A stretch of DNA of 17,397 bases from JAVBOJ01 sp031550755. Its GTDB lineage: Bacteria; Bacillota; Clostridia; Oscillospirales; UBA929. Within the stretch, counting starts at the first letter, position 1. The number at the start of each line of letters is the position of its first letter. Location: positions 1-17,397 of the forward strand of contig JAVBOJ010000111.1 of assembly GCA_031550755.1 (NCBI GenBank), read 5' to 3'. Below are positions 1-5,945 of the stretch, one piece after another. A program made the position numbers and the translations under genes. The notes beneath the pieces are model-generated. The model searched no databases, was not told the origin of the DNA, and saw nothing but the letters and a program-made list of their open reading frames with translations.

Positions 1-12
1 AAAGAAAGTCAC
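1..12. repeat. Partial copy of the AAAGAAAGTCAC palindrome arm at the window edge
   Basis: The first 12 bases, AAAGAAAGTCAC, equal the right arm of the perfect palindrome at 7213-7245. The window therefore begins inside or just after another copy of that dispersed element. The left arm would lie outside the window, so the copy cannot be confirmed as complete. Confidence 0.5.
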
Positions 13-62
13 GTCCCCGTCCATAAAACGATACACCGGGACGCCGAGGGCGGCGTCCGCTA

Positions 63-213
63 TGTCACGCTCGCTCGACCCTGTCGCTCCGGTTTTCCCT
101 TCGGGCGGTTCCCGCCCTGCGGGAAAGACCTGCGCTTTGTCGCAAAATAAGTCCGCGCTCCGCTCAAAGCAAGCTTCTCGTCTCCGCTTGCCTTATTTCG
201 CGACCCGGGTCGG
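63..213. repeat. 151-bp structured direct repeat, copy A
   Basis: This segment aligns without gaps to 360-510 (offset 297) with 9 differences, about 94% identity. It can fold into two structures. The first is an outer stem 94-99/121-126 and an inner stem 103-108/112-117 with a TTC loop. The second is a long arm 139-151/192-204 (13 pairs, one G-U wobble if read from the minus strand) enclosing GCAAGC/GCTTGC (169-174/186-191). The innermost pair of the inner stem is G108-C112 here but C405-G409 in copy B, a compensatory change that favours conserved secondary structure over protein coding. Reading frames across it have no recognisable protein. It lies 3' of the aldo/keto reductase gene. The element's identity is unknown; a REP-like or non-autonomous mobile element is one possibility. 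Confidence 0.8.
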
Positions 214-359
214 CGAGACGCTTCTATGTCACGCTCGCTGCGTGTGCGCAGCCGGTCGTCCAAGCCTGCTCCGAATCTTTACGGACAGAACGCTTCGCGT
301 TCTTGGTTCCGCAGATTCTGCGCCGCTTGGCCTCCCTGCGCCCCCGGCTCGCGCTTCTT
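214..359. other. Gene-free spacer between the two repeat copies, with a truncated third repeat start
   Basis: The 13 bases at 227-239 (TGTCACGCTCGCT) repeat the first 13 bases of the 151-bp element and then diverge, so this looks like a truncated third copy. A hairpin with arms 287-293 and 297-303 (AGAACGC/GCGTTCT, TTC loop) follows, and then a short CGCAG/CTGCG palindrome near 312-324. No coding sequence is evident. Confidence 0.5.
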
Positions 360-510
360 TGTCACGCTCGCTCGACCCTGTCGCTCCGGTTTTCCCTTCG
401 GGCGCTCTGCGCCCAGCGGGAAAGACCTGCGCTTTGTCGCGAAATAAGTCCGCGCTCCGCGTAAAGCAAGCTTCTCGTCTCCGCTTGCCTTATTTTGCGA
501 CCCGGGTCGG
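360..510. repeat. 151-bp structured direct repeat, copy B
   Basis: This is the second copy of the element at 63-213, in the same orientation. Its outer stem is 391-396/418-423 and its inner stem 400-405/409-414 with a TCT loop. The long arm is 436-448/489-501, with one G-U wobble that now pairs only if read from the plus strand. It ends 13 bp before the stop codon of the aldo/keto reductase gene at 524, so it could contribute to 3'-end formation or stability of that transcript. There is no T-tract after the stems and it is not a classical terminator. Confidence 0.8.
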
Positions 511-523
511 CTCGCGCTTCTTC

Positions 524-1510
524 CTATTCCTCCCGCAAAATCCCCTCGATCTCTTCGATCTCCGCCTCGGTCAGGGGGGGCTGGCTCAGCGCGGCGACGT
601 TTTCCTCCAGTTGGGAGACGCTGGACGCGCCGACGAGCGCCGAGGTGACCTCGCCGCGCCGCAGCACCCACAACAGCGCCAGTGCCGACAGCCGGCAGCC
701 CCGCCGGGTGGCAATGGCTTCCAGCCGCGAAACCCGGTCAAGCTTTTCCGGCTCGATGGCGGCGGCGGCGAACCGCCCCTGCGCCCCGGCGTGGTTGTAC
801 TTGCCCGAGAGCAGCCCGCCGGCCAGCGGGGAAAATACAATGGTGCCCATGCCGCAGGCCTGCGCCGCGTCAAGCACGCCGTGATCCTCGCACCGGCGGT
901 CGAGCATACTGTACGGCGGCTGGTGCAGCAGCGGGTGAATGTCCATATCGCCCAGCAGGGAGCAAGCCCGCGTCAGCGTCGGCGCGTCGTAATTGGACAG
1001 GCCGACATAAAGAGCCTTGCCCGACCGGACGGCCTGCTTCAGCGCGCCCATGGTCTCCTCCAGCGGGGTCAGCGGATCCATACGGTGGTGATAAAACACA
1101 TCCACATAGTCCAGTCCCATGCGCAAAAGACTTTGGTCAAGGCTGGCCGTGAGATACTTGCGGGAGCCGAAGTTGCCGTACGGCCCCGGCCACATATCAT
1201 AACCGGCCTTGGTGGAGATGAACATTTCGTCCCGGAAGGGGCGCATATCCAGATTCATAAACCGGCCGAAATTCTCCTCGGCCGACCCGTACGGCGGGCC
1301 GTAGTTGTTGGCCAGATCAAAATGGGTGACGCCCAGATCAAAGGCGCGGCGGGTGACCGCCCGGCCGGTTTCAAAGCTGCTGCCGTAACCGAAATTTTTC
1401 CAATAGCCCAGCGAAACGGCGGGCAGCATGACCCCGCTGCGGCCGGCGCGGCGGTAGGTCATGGCGTCGTATCGGGAGTCCAGGGGCTGGTACCGGCTGT
1501 CGATTTGCAT
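524..1510 (-). CDS. Aldo/keto reductase, YghZ (L-glyceraldehyde 3-phosphate reductase) type
   Basis: This is a cytoplasmic NADPH-dependent (beta/alpha)8-barrel oxidoreductase of 328 residues, the usual length. The expected tetrad is visible: Asp65 and Tyr70 in FDLANNYGPPYGSAEEN, Lys101 in STKAGYD, and His141/142 in FYHHRMDPLTP. The stretch GYDMWPGPYGNFGSRKYL followed by SLDQSLLRMGLDYVDVFYHH is typical of the YghZ/AKR14 branch, which reduces L-glyceraldehyde 3-phosphate and other small aldehydes. The C-terminal GASSVSQLEENVAAL is the usual cofactor-binding end. Two in-frame ATGs exist, at 1516 and 1510; the second sits 7 nt after GGAG and is preferred. It is the last gene of the minus-strand run, 107 nt after the HAD gene, with a heptamer repeat in the gap. 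The physiological substrate is uncertain. Confidence 0.9.
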   Translation of the reverse strand: MQIDSRYQPLDSRYDAMTYRRAGRSGVMLPAVSLGYWKNFGYGSSFETGRAVTRRAFDLGVTHFDLANNYGPPYGSAEENFGRFMNLDMRPFRDEMFISTKAGYDMWPGPYGNFGSRKYLTASLDQSLLRMGLDYVDVFYHHRMDPLTPLEETMGALKQAVRSGKALYVGLSNYDAPTLTRACSLLGDMDIHPLLHQPPYSMLDRRCEDHGVLDAAQACGMGTIVFSPLAGGLLSGKYNHAGAQGRFAAAAIEPEKLDRVSRLEAIATRRGCRLSALALLWVLRRGEVTSALVGASSVSQLEENVAALSQPPLTEAEIEEIEGILREE

Positions 1511-1594
1511 AGTCATTCTCCTTTTTGTTATAGGTCAGATTCGGATTTTGTTTATAGGGGCCGCCGCCCTCGGCGCCGACTGTTCCCGTCGCCC

Positions 1595-1622
1595 CATCTG
1601 CTCTCTGTTCTCTGCCATCACA
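1595..1622. repeat. Degenerate 7-bp tandem repeat (TATCTGT family), 4 units
   Basis: Four period-7 units, CATCTGC, TCTCTGT, TCTCTGC and CATCACA, run in the same orientation as the better copies at 7449, 16715 and 17290. The stop codon of the HAD hydrolase (1618-1620) lies in the last unit. The rest of the gap to the aldo/keto reductase (1511-1594) shows only that gene's Shine-Dalgarno. Confidence 0.6.
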
Positions 1623-2253
1623 TGTACATCAAAAGCTCCCGCGGATGATTCAGCAGCGCTTCCGCGCCGAATGCCAGCAGCTCCTCCCGGCCGCGAAAGC
1701 CCCATGATACGCCCAGAGGGCGCATCCCGGCGGCGCGCGCCGTCTGCATATCCACCCCCGAATCGCCCACATAGAGTATCTCCCGCGGGGACAGGCCGAG
1801 GCTCTCGCAAAGCGCCAGCGCCCCGGTCGGGTCGGGCTTGATGGGAACGCCCTCTTTTTGTCCGGCGACGGCGGCGAAGCTGTGCCTGGGAAACAGCCGC
1901 GCGACCAGCGTCAGGGTATCCTCATGCGGCTTGTTGGAAAAGACGCAGCAGGGGACTCCCTTGCGCCGCAAGGCGCGCAGCGTCGGCAATATGCCCCGGT
2001 AGGGCTTTGTTTTGTCGCACAGGCGCAGGGCATACTCCCGCCGGTAGGCCGCCAGCACCGCTGCCGAGCGCTGCTCATCCCCGCCGGTGGCGCGGGCGAT
2101 GAGATTTTTCACGCCGTCGCCCACAAACCGCCGGTAGGATTGCTCCGGATGGGGCGGCAACCCGTTTTCGGCCAGCGCGGCGTTTACGCTGTCGGCGATG
2201 TCGGCCAGCGTGTCCAGCAGCGTGCCGTCCAGATCAAACAACACACCGGACAT
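1618..2253 (-). CDS. HAD-family hydrolase, phosphoglycolate phosphatase-like
   Basis: A 211-residue soluble phosphatase of HAD subfamily IA. Motif I is DLDGT with nucleophile Asp7 and acid/base Asp9. A helical cap follows at about residues 15-85. Motif II is FSNKPHED (Ser106), motif III is KPDP (Lys139), and motif IV is YVGDSGVDM (Asp164, Asp168), which binds Mg. The length and the motif spelling match the Gph group that hydrolyses 2-phosphoglycolate, but related enzymes act on pyrophosphate or other small phosphates, so the substrate is not settled. The ATG directly abuts the proA stop (no gap), which indicates co-transcription and probably translational coupling with proA. The last codons run into a heptamer repeat. 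Confidence 0.85.
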   Translation of the reverse strand: MSGVLFDLDGTLLDTLADIADSVNAALAENGLPPHPEQSYRRFVGDGVKNLIARATGGDEQRSAAVLAAYRREYALRLCDKTKPYRGILPTLRALRRKGVPCCVFSNKPHEDTLTLVARLFPRHSFAAVAGQKEGVPIKPDPTGALALCESLGLSPREILYVGDSGVDMQTARAAGMRPLGVSWGFRGREELLAFGAEALLNHPRELLMYM

Positions 2254-3501
2254 TCAGCGCACCTGACCCTGTCCGTGAATCACATACTTGATCGAGGTCA
2301 GCGCCTCCAGCCCCATCGGCCCGCGCGCGTGCATTTTCTGGGTGGAAATGCCGATCTCGGCGCCCAGGCCGAACTCCTCGCCGTCTGTAAACCGGGTGGA
2401 GGCGTTGATATAGACGGCGGCGGCGTCCACCTCGTCCAAAAACGTCTGGGCAAGGGCGTAGTCATTTGTGACGATGGCCTCCGAATGCCCCGAGCCGTAT
2501 TGCGCGATGTGCGCCAGCGCCTCGTCGAGGCCGGACACCACCCGGCAGGCCAAAATATAGTCGCCGAATTCGGTCTCATAATCGGCCTCGGTCGCCGGCG
2601 TGACCCCGCCCAAAATCGCGGCGGTCTCGGGACAGCCGCGCCACTCGACCTGCTTTGTATCCAGCCGGGCTTTGGCGCGGGGCAAAAAGGCCGCCGCCAC
2701 GGCGCGCTCGACCAGCACCGTCTCGACGGCGTTGCAGACCGAGGGACGGGAGGTCTTGGCGTTGCACAAAATTTCCTCCGCCATGGCGAGATCGGCGGTT
2801 TTTTCGACGAAGATATGGCAGTTGCCCACGCCGGTCTCAATGACCGGCACACGGGCGTTTTGCACGACATTTTTGATGAGCCCCGCGCCGCCCCGGGGAA
2901 TCAGCACATCCAGCACGCCGACGAGTCCCATCATGGTTTGCGCGCCCTCGCGGGTCGTGTCCTCGACCAGACAGACGGCGTCCGGCGGCAGACCGGCCGT
3001 TTCAATGGCCGCCCGCATGGTCTCGACCAGCGCGACGGCCGAATGCAGCGCGTCGCGTCCGCCGCGCAGCAGCACGGCATTGCCGGTTTTGAGACAGAGC
3101 GCCGCCGAATCCACCGTGACATTGGGGCGGGACTCGTAAATCAAGCCCACCAGCCCCAGCGGCACCCGCCGCCGTCCGATGAGCAGCCCGTTGGGGCGGC
3201 GCACGGTCTCCTCGATGCCCCCGATGGGGTCGGGCAGCGCCGCCACCTGCCGCACGCCGCCGGCCATGGCCTCCAGCCGCCCCGGCGTCAGCTCCAGCCG
3301 GTCGAGAAAGGCGCCGGTCATGCCGCCGGCGCGGGCGGCCTCCAGATCGCGGGCGTTGGCCGCGAGAATGGCGGCTTGATTGTTTATCAACGCGGCGGCA
3401 ATGGCCAACAGCGCGGCGTTTTTCCGCGTCGTCGCGGCGCGCGCCATGGCCGGACAGGCCGCTTTGGCGCGGGCGGCCAGGGCGGGAACGTCAAGGGTCA
3501 T
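2254..3501 (-). CDS. proA: Glutamate-5-semialdehyde dehydrogenase (gamma-glutamyl phosphate reductase)
   Basis: ProA reduces gamma-glutamyl phosphate to glutamate 5-semialdehyde with NADPH, the second step of proline synthesis. The product is 415 residues, the family's normal size. Diagnostic stretches are GLIYESRPNVTVDSAALCLKTGNAV (cofactor region), VEDTTREGAQTMMGL, VLIPRGGAGLI, and KTSRPSVCNAVETVL with catalytic Cys256. RFTDGEEFGLGAEIGIST and KMHARGPMGLEALTS near the C-terminus are also characteristic. The ATG at 3501 follows AAGGA by about 10 nt. The gene lies downstream of proB but is separated from it by a GNAT gene. ProA and ProB normally act together because the acyl phosphate is labile. 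Confidence 0.97.
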   Translation of the reverse strand: MTLDVPALAARAKAACPAMARAATTRKNAALLAIAAALINNQAAILAANARDLEAARAGGMTGAFLDRLELTPGRLEAMAGGVRQVAALPDPIGGIEETVRRPNGLLIGRRRVPLGLVGLIYESRPNVTVDSAALCLKTGNAVLLRGGRDALHSAVALVETMRAAIETAGLPPDAVCLVEDTTREGAQTMMGLVGVLDVLIPRGGAGLIKNVVQNARVPVIETGVGNCHIFVEKTADLAMAEEILCNAKTSRPSVCNAVETVLVERAVAAAFLPRAKARLDTKQVEWRGCPETAAILGGVTPATEADYETEFGDYILACRVVSGLDEALAHIAQYGSGHSEAIVTNDYALAQTFLDEVDAAAVYINASTRFTDGEEFGLGAEIGISTQKMHARGPMGLEALTSIKYVIHGQGQVR

Positions 3502-3544
3502 AGTGGGTCAGTCCTTTCTGCGGTAGAATATATACACATGGAGG

Positions 3545-3620
3545 GGGGTGTTTCGCACCCCGCATCGCGCCGTGTTGCAGTGGAATTGGAACCGGCGGAC
3601 GGCCCATGGCCGCCCCTACG
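3545..3620. repeat. Intergenic palindromes between the GNAT gene and proA
   Basis: A hairpin GGGGTG/CACCCC (3545-3550/3556-3561, TTTCG loop) is followed by a GC-rich inverted repeat GGCGGACGGCCCATGGCCGCC within 3593-3620. Neither is followed by a T-tract on the minus strand, so a terminator is not supported. The second palindrome resembles the GTAGGGGCGG-type intergenic repeats I recall from GC-rich Clostridia; this is from memory. No gene is visible in 3502-3636. Confidence 0.5.
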
Positions 3621-3636
3621 ATGTGCGGGGGGCATG

Positions 3637-4131
3637 TCACGCCTCAATCACCCGCCCGCCCCCTATCCCCCTCACATACTTCGCCAAAAACAAACAGGGG
3701 TTTTTCTCGTCCCACAACAGCGGGAACACCTCCAGCGGCTTAAAGCCCATGCCGAGATAAAACAGACGCGTTTTTTGATACCCCTCGTCCGGATGGGTCT
3801 CCGCCAGTGTTTTGACCGTCAAAAACGTCCGCCCGGTCTCCCGGCAGAACTGCTCGCAGCAGTCCACAAGCCGCCGTCCCAAGCCGTGGCGGTGATAGCG
3901 CGTCAAAACGCCCATGACGCAAATCTCGGCGGTGTGCGCCCCGTGTTCTTTGAGGGCGGCGAAGCCTACCGGCGCGTCGTTGTCAAACGCGGCATAAAAC
4001 GGCAGCGCCCCCACCCCGTTTACATATTCCACAAGGGAGGCCTCTATGCCGAACCAATCGGGCAGCGCCCGCAAAATATCGTTGCAGATGGTCGCCTTTT
4101 GTTCCGTGTTCAATATTTCTCTGATTTCCAT
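3637..4131 (-). CDS. GNAT family N-acetyltransferase
   Basis: A single-domain acetyl-CoA-dependent acetyltransferase of 164 residues. The acetyl-CoA loop is seen in ICVMGVLTRYHRHGLGRRLVD, a slight variant of the R-x-x-G-x-G/A motif. The C-terminal YQKTRLFYLGMGFKPLEVFP followed by LLWDEKNPCLF is characteristic of a GNAT subgroup common in Firmicutes. The only ATG in a sensible place is at 4131; the reading frame runs further upstream but has no good start. Two purine runs precede it: AGGAGG 13 nt away and GGAGG 2 nt away, neither at ideal spacing. It sits between proB and proA and is probably in the same transcript, but nothing in its sequence ties it to proline synthesis. Its substrate is unknown. 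Confidence 0.85.
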   Translation of the reverse strand: MEIREILNTEQKATICNDILRALPDWFGIEASLVEYVNGVGALPFYAAFDNDAPVGFAALKEHGAHTAEICVMGVLTRYHRHGLGRRLVDCCEQFCRETGRTFLTVKTLAETHPDEGYQKTRLFYLGMGFKPLEVFPLLWDEKNPCLFLAKYVRGIGGGRVIEA

Positions 4132-4170
4132 GTCCTCCGCCTCGCCTCCTTTTGCGAGACCCGCGTCGAG

Positions 4171-4331
4171 CCTGACGGCACAGCCGTCAGGTTCTTGCTG
4201 GACCGGGGATCGCAAAGGTTTTATGATAAGGTTTCCGGGAATTCCTGTCCCGAAAACCTTTCCCTACGCGTCTCCGCCGAGACGCGATCCGGTCTTTGTT
4301 TATCCTAAGGAACGGCTTGCCGTTCCTTAGG
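4171..4331. repeat. Branched inverted-repeat structure between proB and the GNAT gene
   Basis: Five inverted repeats are packed into about 160 bp. They are CCTGACGGC/GCCGTCAGG (4171-4179/4183-4191); an outer arm GACC plus GGATCGC (4201-4204, 4207-4213) pairing with GCGATCC plus GGTC (4284-4294); an inner arm AAAGGTTTT/AAAACCTTT (4214-4222/4253-4261); CGCGTCTC/GAGACGCG (4267-4274/4279-4286), which overlaps and so competes with the outer arm; and the perfect 13-bp arm CCTAAGGAACGGC/GCCGTTCCTTAGG (4304-4316/4319-4331), which contains the proB stop codon. None has a convincing T-tract on the minus strand. It could act as a partial terminator, an RNA processing or stability element, or a mobile palindromic element. 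Confidence 0.6.
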
Positions 4332-5124
4332 AAGAAAACAAGGTGCCCACCGGCTCCCCGTCCATGATCTTATACAGCAGCGCCGGGTTTTCCCCGTCGG
4401 CGATAACCATTTGGATCCCGGCGTCCAGACAGATCCGCGCCGCCGAGAGCTTGGTGGCCATGCCGCCGGTGCCGCGGGTGGAGCCCGCGCCGCCTGCCGC
4501 CGCGAGCAGCTCGGGCGTCAGCGCCGTGACCCGGGCGATGCGCTTGGCCTCCGGATGCGTGCGCGGGTCGGCGTCGTACAGGCCGTCGATATCGGTCAGC
4601 AGCACCAAAAGCTCGGCGTTTGTCAGCCGCGCCACCAGCGCCGACAGGGTGTCGTTGTCGCCAAACTGGCGGGTCTGTCCCGATTCGATCTCCTCGCCGC
4701 TGACCGAGTCGTTTTCGTTGACGACCGGAATGACGCCCCAAGACAGCAGCGCGTCGAAGGTATTTTTGAGGTTTTCGCTGTTGCGCGGGATGTCCATATC
4801 CTCGCGGGTCAACAAAATTTGGCCGACCTTTTGGCCGTATTCGGAAAAGAGCTTGTCGTAAATATGCATCAGGCGGCATTGGCCCACGGCGGCGGCGGCC
4901 TGCTTTTTGGGCAGCTCACGCGGCCTTTCGGGCAGTCCGAGCTGGGTCACACCGGCGGCAATGGCGCCGGAGGACACCAAAACAACCTCGCATCCGCTGT
5001 TTTTGATATCGGTCAGGGCGCGGGCCAGCGCCTCCAGCCGCTGCAAATTGATCTGCCCCGTGGCGTGGGTCAGCGTAGAGGTGCCCACCTTGACGACCAC
5101 CCGCCGGGTCTTTTGTTGTTCCAT
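4327..5124 (-). CDS. proB: Glutamate 5-kinase, short form without PUA domain
   Basis: ProB phosphorylates glutamate to gamma-glutamyl phosphate, the first and usually proline-inhibited step of proline synthesis. The N-terminal VVVKVGTSTLT (Lys12, Gly14) is the amino-acid-kinase nucleotide site. VLVSSGAIAAG, VVNENDSVS, FGDNDTLSALVA and LLTDIDGLYDADPRTHP are standard ProB stretches, and GTGGMATKLSAARI is the ATP-side motif. At 265 residues it comprises only the kinase domain; the C-terminal PUA domain of the approximately 370-residue enzymes is absent. Short ProBs are a known form, so this does not by itself suggest truncation. GGAG lies 10 nt before the ATG. A promoter with a perfect -10 precedes it. 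Confidence 0.96.
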   Translation of the reverse strand: MEQQKTRRVVVKVGTSTLTHATGQINLQRLEALARALTDIKNSGCEVVLVSSGAIAAGVTQLGLPERPRELPKKQAAAAVGQCRLMHIYDKLFSEYGQKVGQILLTREDMDIPRNSENLKNTFDALLSWGVIPVVNENDSVSGEEIESGQTRQFGDNDTLSALVARLTNAELLVLLTDIDGLYDADPRTHPEAKRIARVTALTPELLAAAGGAGSTRGTGGMATKLSAARICLDAGIQMVIADGENPALLYKIMDGEPVGTLFSS

Positions 5125-5156
5125 AACGCCGCGTCTCCTTTTTTCGTTTGATTTCC

Positions 5157-5185
5157 ATTATACTCCCAACCGGGGAAAACGGCAA
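5157..5185 (-). promoter_or_regulatory. Sigma-A promoter for the proB run
   Basis: On the minus strand, TTGCCG (5180-5185) and TATAAT (5157-5162) are separated by exactly 17 nt. This puts the start of transcription about 25 nt upstream of the proB ATG, giving a short leader with no room for a riboswitch or T-box. On the plus strand the divergent intergenic DNA (5186-5344) shows no equally good promoter for the HMA-like gene. Confidence 0.75.
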
Positions 5186-5344
5186 CTTTTTGTTGTTTTT
5201 TTGTGTACAATGACGGCGGGGGATCTGCCTGCCCGGCGTGTCCCCGCCCCCGTCCCCCAAAACGCCGCGTTTCCATCTCGCGGAAAAATCTTTTTTCGGG
5301 ACATACTACAACCAATCCCCAATTCAAAAAAGAAGGTTGAACAA

Positions 5345-5566
5345 ATGAAGACGTATCAAATGACCGTTTCCAATTCCCCCGATCTGCCGACCGTCGAGCG
5401 GGCGCTGGCCGCCATTCCCGGCGTTGTGTCGGTCAAGGCCGACGAGAGCGGCACCGTCGTCCGCGCGGAGGATACGCTAAGCACCAACGCCCTGCGGGAG
5501 CAAGCCCGAGAGCTGGGCCTGTCCCTCGAAATGACCGCCCGGGACGAGAAAACAGAAAAAATTTAA
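5345..5566 (+). CDS. Small HMA-like (ferredoxin-fold) protein lacking the CxxC metal site
   Basis: A 73-residue cytoplasmic protein whose layout follows the heavy-metal-associated fold: beta strand YQMTVSN, helix TVERALAAIPGV, strand VVSVKADE, strand TVVRAED, helix LREQARELG, strand LSLEM. The phrase ALAAIPGVVSVKAD is typical of copper chaperones and P-type ATPase N-domains. The metal-binding Cys-x-x-Cys, expected after the first strand, is replaced by NSPD, and the protein contains no cysteine. Copper binding in the usual manner is therefore unlikely. The ATG at 5345 follows AAGG by 8 nt. It is the first gene of a plus-strand group, 83 nt ahead of the acyl carrier protein start. Its function is unknown. 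Confidence 0.7.
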   Translation: MKTYQMTVSNSPDLPTVERALAAIPGVVSVKADESGTVVRAEDTLSTNALREQARELGLSLEMTARDEKTEKI

Positions 5567-5585
5567 AGAAATCTGATTTTAGGGC

Positions 5586-5615
5586 TTGTAATAGACAGGC
5601 TGTACAGGTTATACT
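5586..5615 (+). promoter_or_regulatory. Sigma-A promoter for acpP
   Basis: TTGTAA (5586-5591) and TATACT (5610-5615) are 18 nt apart, just after the stop of the HMA-like gene and about 35 nt before the acpP start. This suggests that acpP has its own transcript in addition to any read-through. Confidence 0.65.
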
Positions 5616-5649
5616 TCTCTTTAGAATTACATGGATAGGAGTGAGATGC

Positions 5650-5883
5650 TTGAGCGCAACAATGGAAAAAATCCGCGCCATTATTGCTTCTCAGATGGAC
5701 ATTGATGAGGACAAGATCACCGCGCAGACCGATATTGCCGAAGATCTTGGCGCCGATTCTCTGGAAATCGTGGAGCTCATGATGTCGGTGGAAGAGGAAT
5801 TCAATGTGACCGTCGATGAGGAAGAGGTTCGCAAATTTAAAACCGTTGGGGACGTAGCCCGCTACATCGACGAACATCTGTAA
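5650..5883 (+). CDS. acpP: Acyl carrier protein
   Basis: An acidic 77-residue carrier protein of fatty acid synthesis. The phosphopantetheine attachment site is Ser37 in EDLGADSLEIVELMM, followed by the recognition helix VEEEFNVTVDEEE and the ending KTVGDVARYIDEHL. The start is taken as TTG at 5650 because AGGAG (5637-5641) lies 8 nt upstream, and this gives the usual size and the usual position of the modified serine. GTG at 5641 overlaps the ribosome binding site, and ATG at 5662 is 20 nt from it. The gene has its own promoter and terminator, so it is probably monocistronic and strongly expressed. It is not adjacent to other fab genes here. Confidence 0.93.
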   Translation: MSATMEKIRAIIASQMDIDEDKITAQTDIAEDLGADSLEIVELMMSVEEEFNVTVDEEEVRKFKTVGDVARYIDEHL

Positions 5884-5891
5884 AAACGACG

Positions 5892-5925
5892 AAAACGGCG
5901 GGCGCTGATGCGTCCGCCGTTTTTT
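5892..5925 (+). terminator. Intrinsic terminator after acpP
   Basis: AAAACGGCGGGCGC pairs with GCGTCCGCCGTTTT around a TGAT loop, with one G-T pair, and ends in a run of six T. It begins 9 nt after the acpP stop. The complementary A-run at its 5' side is short, so plus-strand termination is the main role. Confidence 0.9.
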
Positions 5926-5945
5926 CATACGGAGGAGACAACCCC

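Noticed and set aside
63..510. CRISPR array
   Set aside because: There are two 151-bp copies with a 146-bp spacer, not short repeats with regular unique spacers, and no cas genes are present.
62..1648. Plus-strand open frame of 528 codons
   Set aside because: It runs through the repeats and antisense to the aldo/keto reductase. Its residues are Arg/Gln/Gly-rich with no family motif, as expected of a GC-rich antisense frame.
1858..4308. Plus-strand open frame of 816 codons
   Set aside because: It is antisense to the HAD, proA and GNAT genes, all of which have clear motifs. It is a composition artefact of GC-rich codon use.
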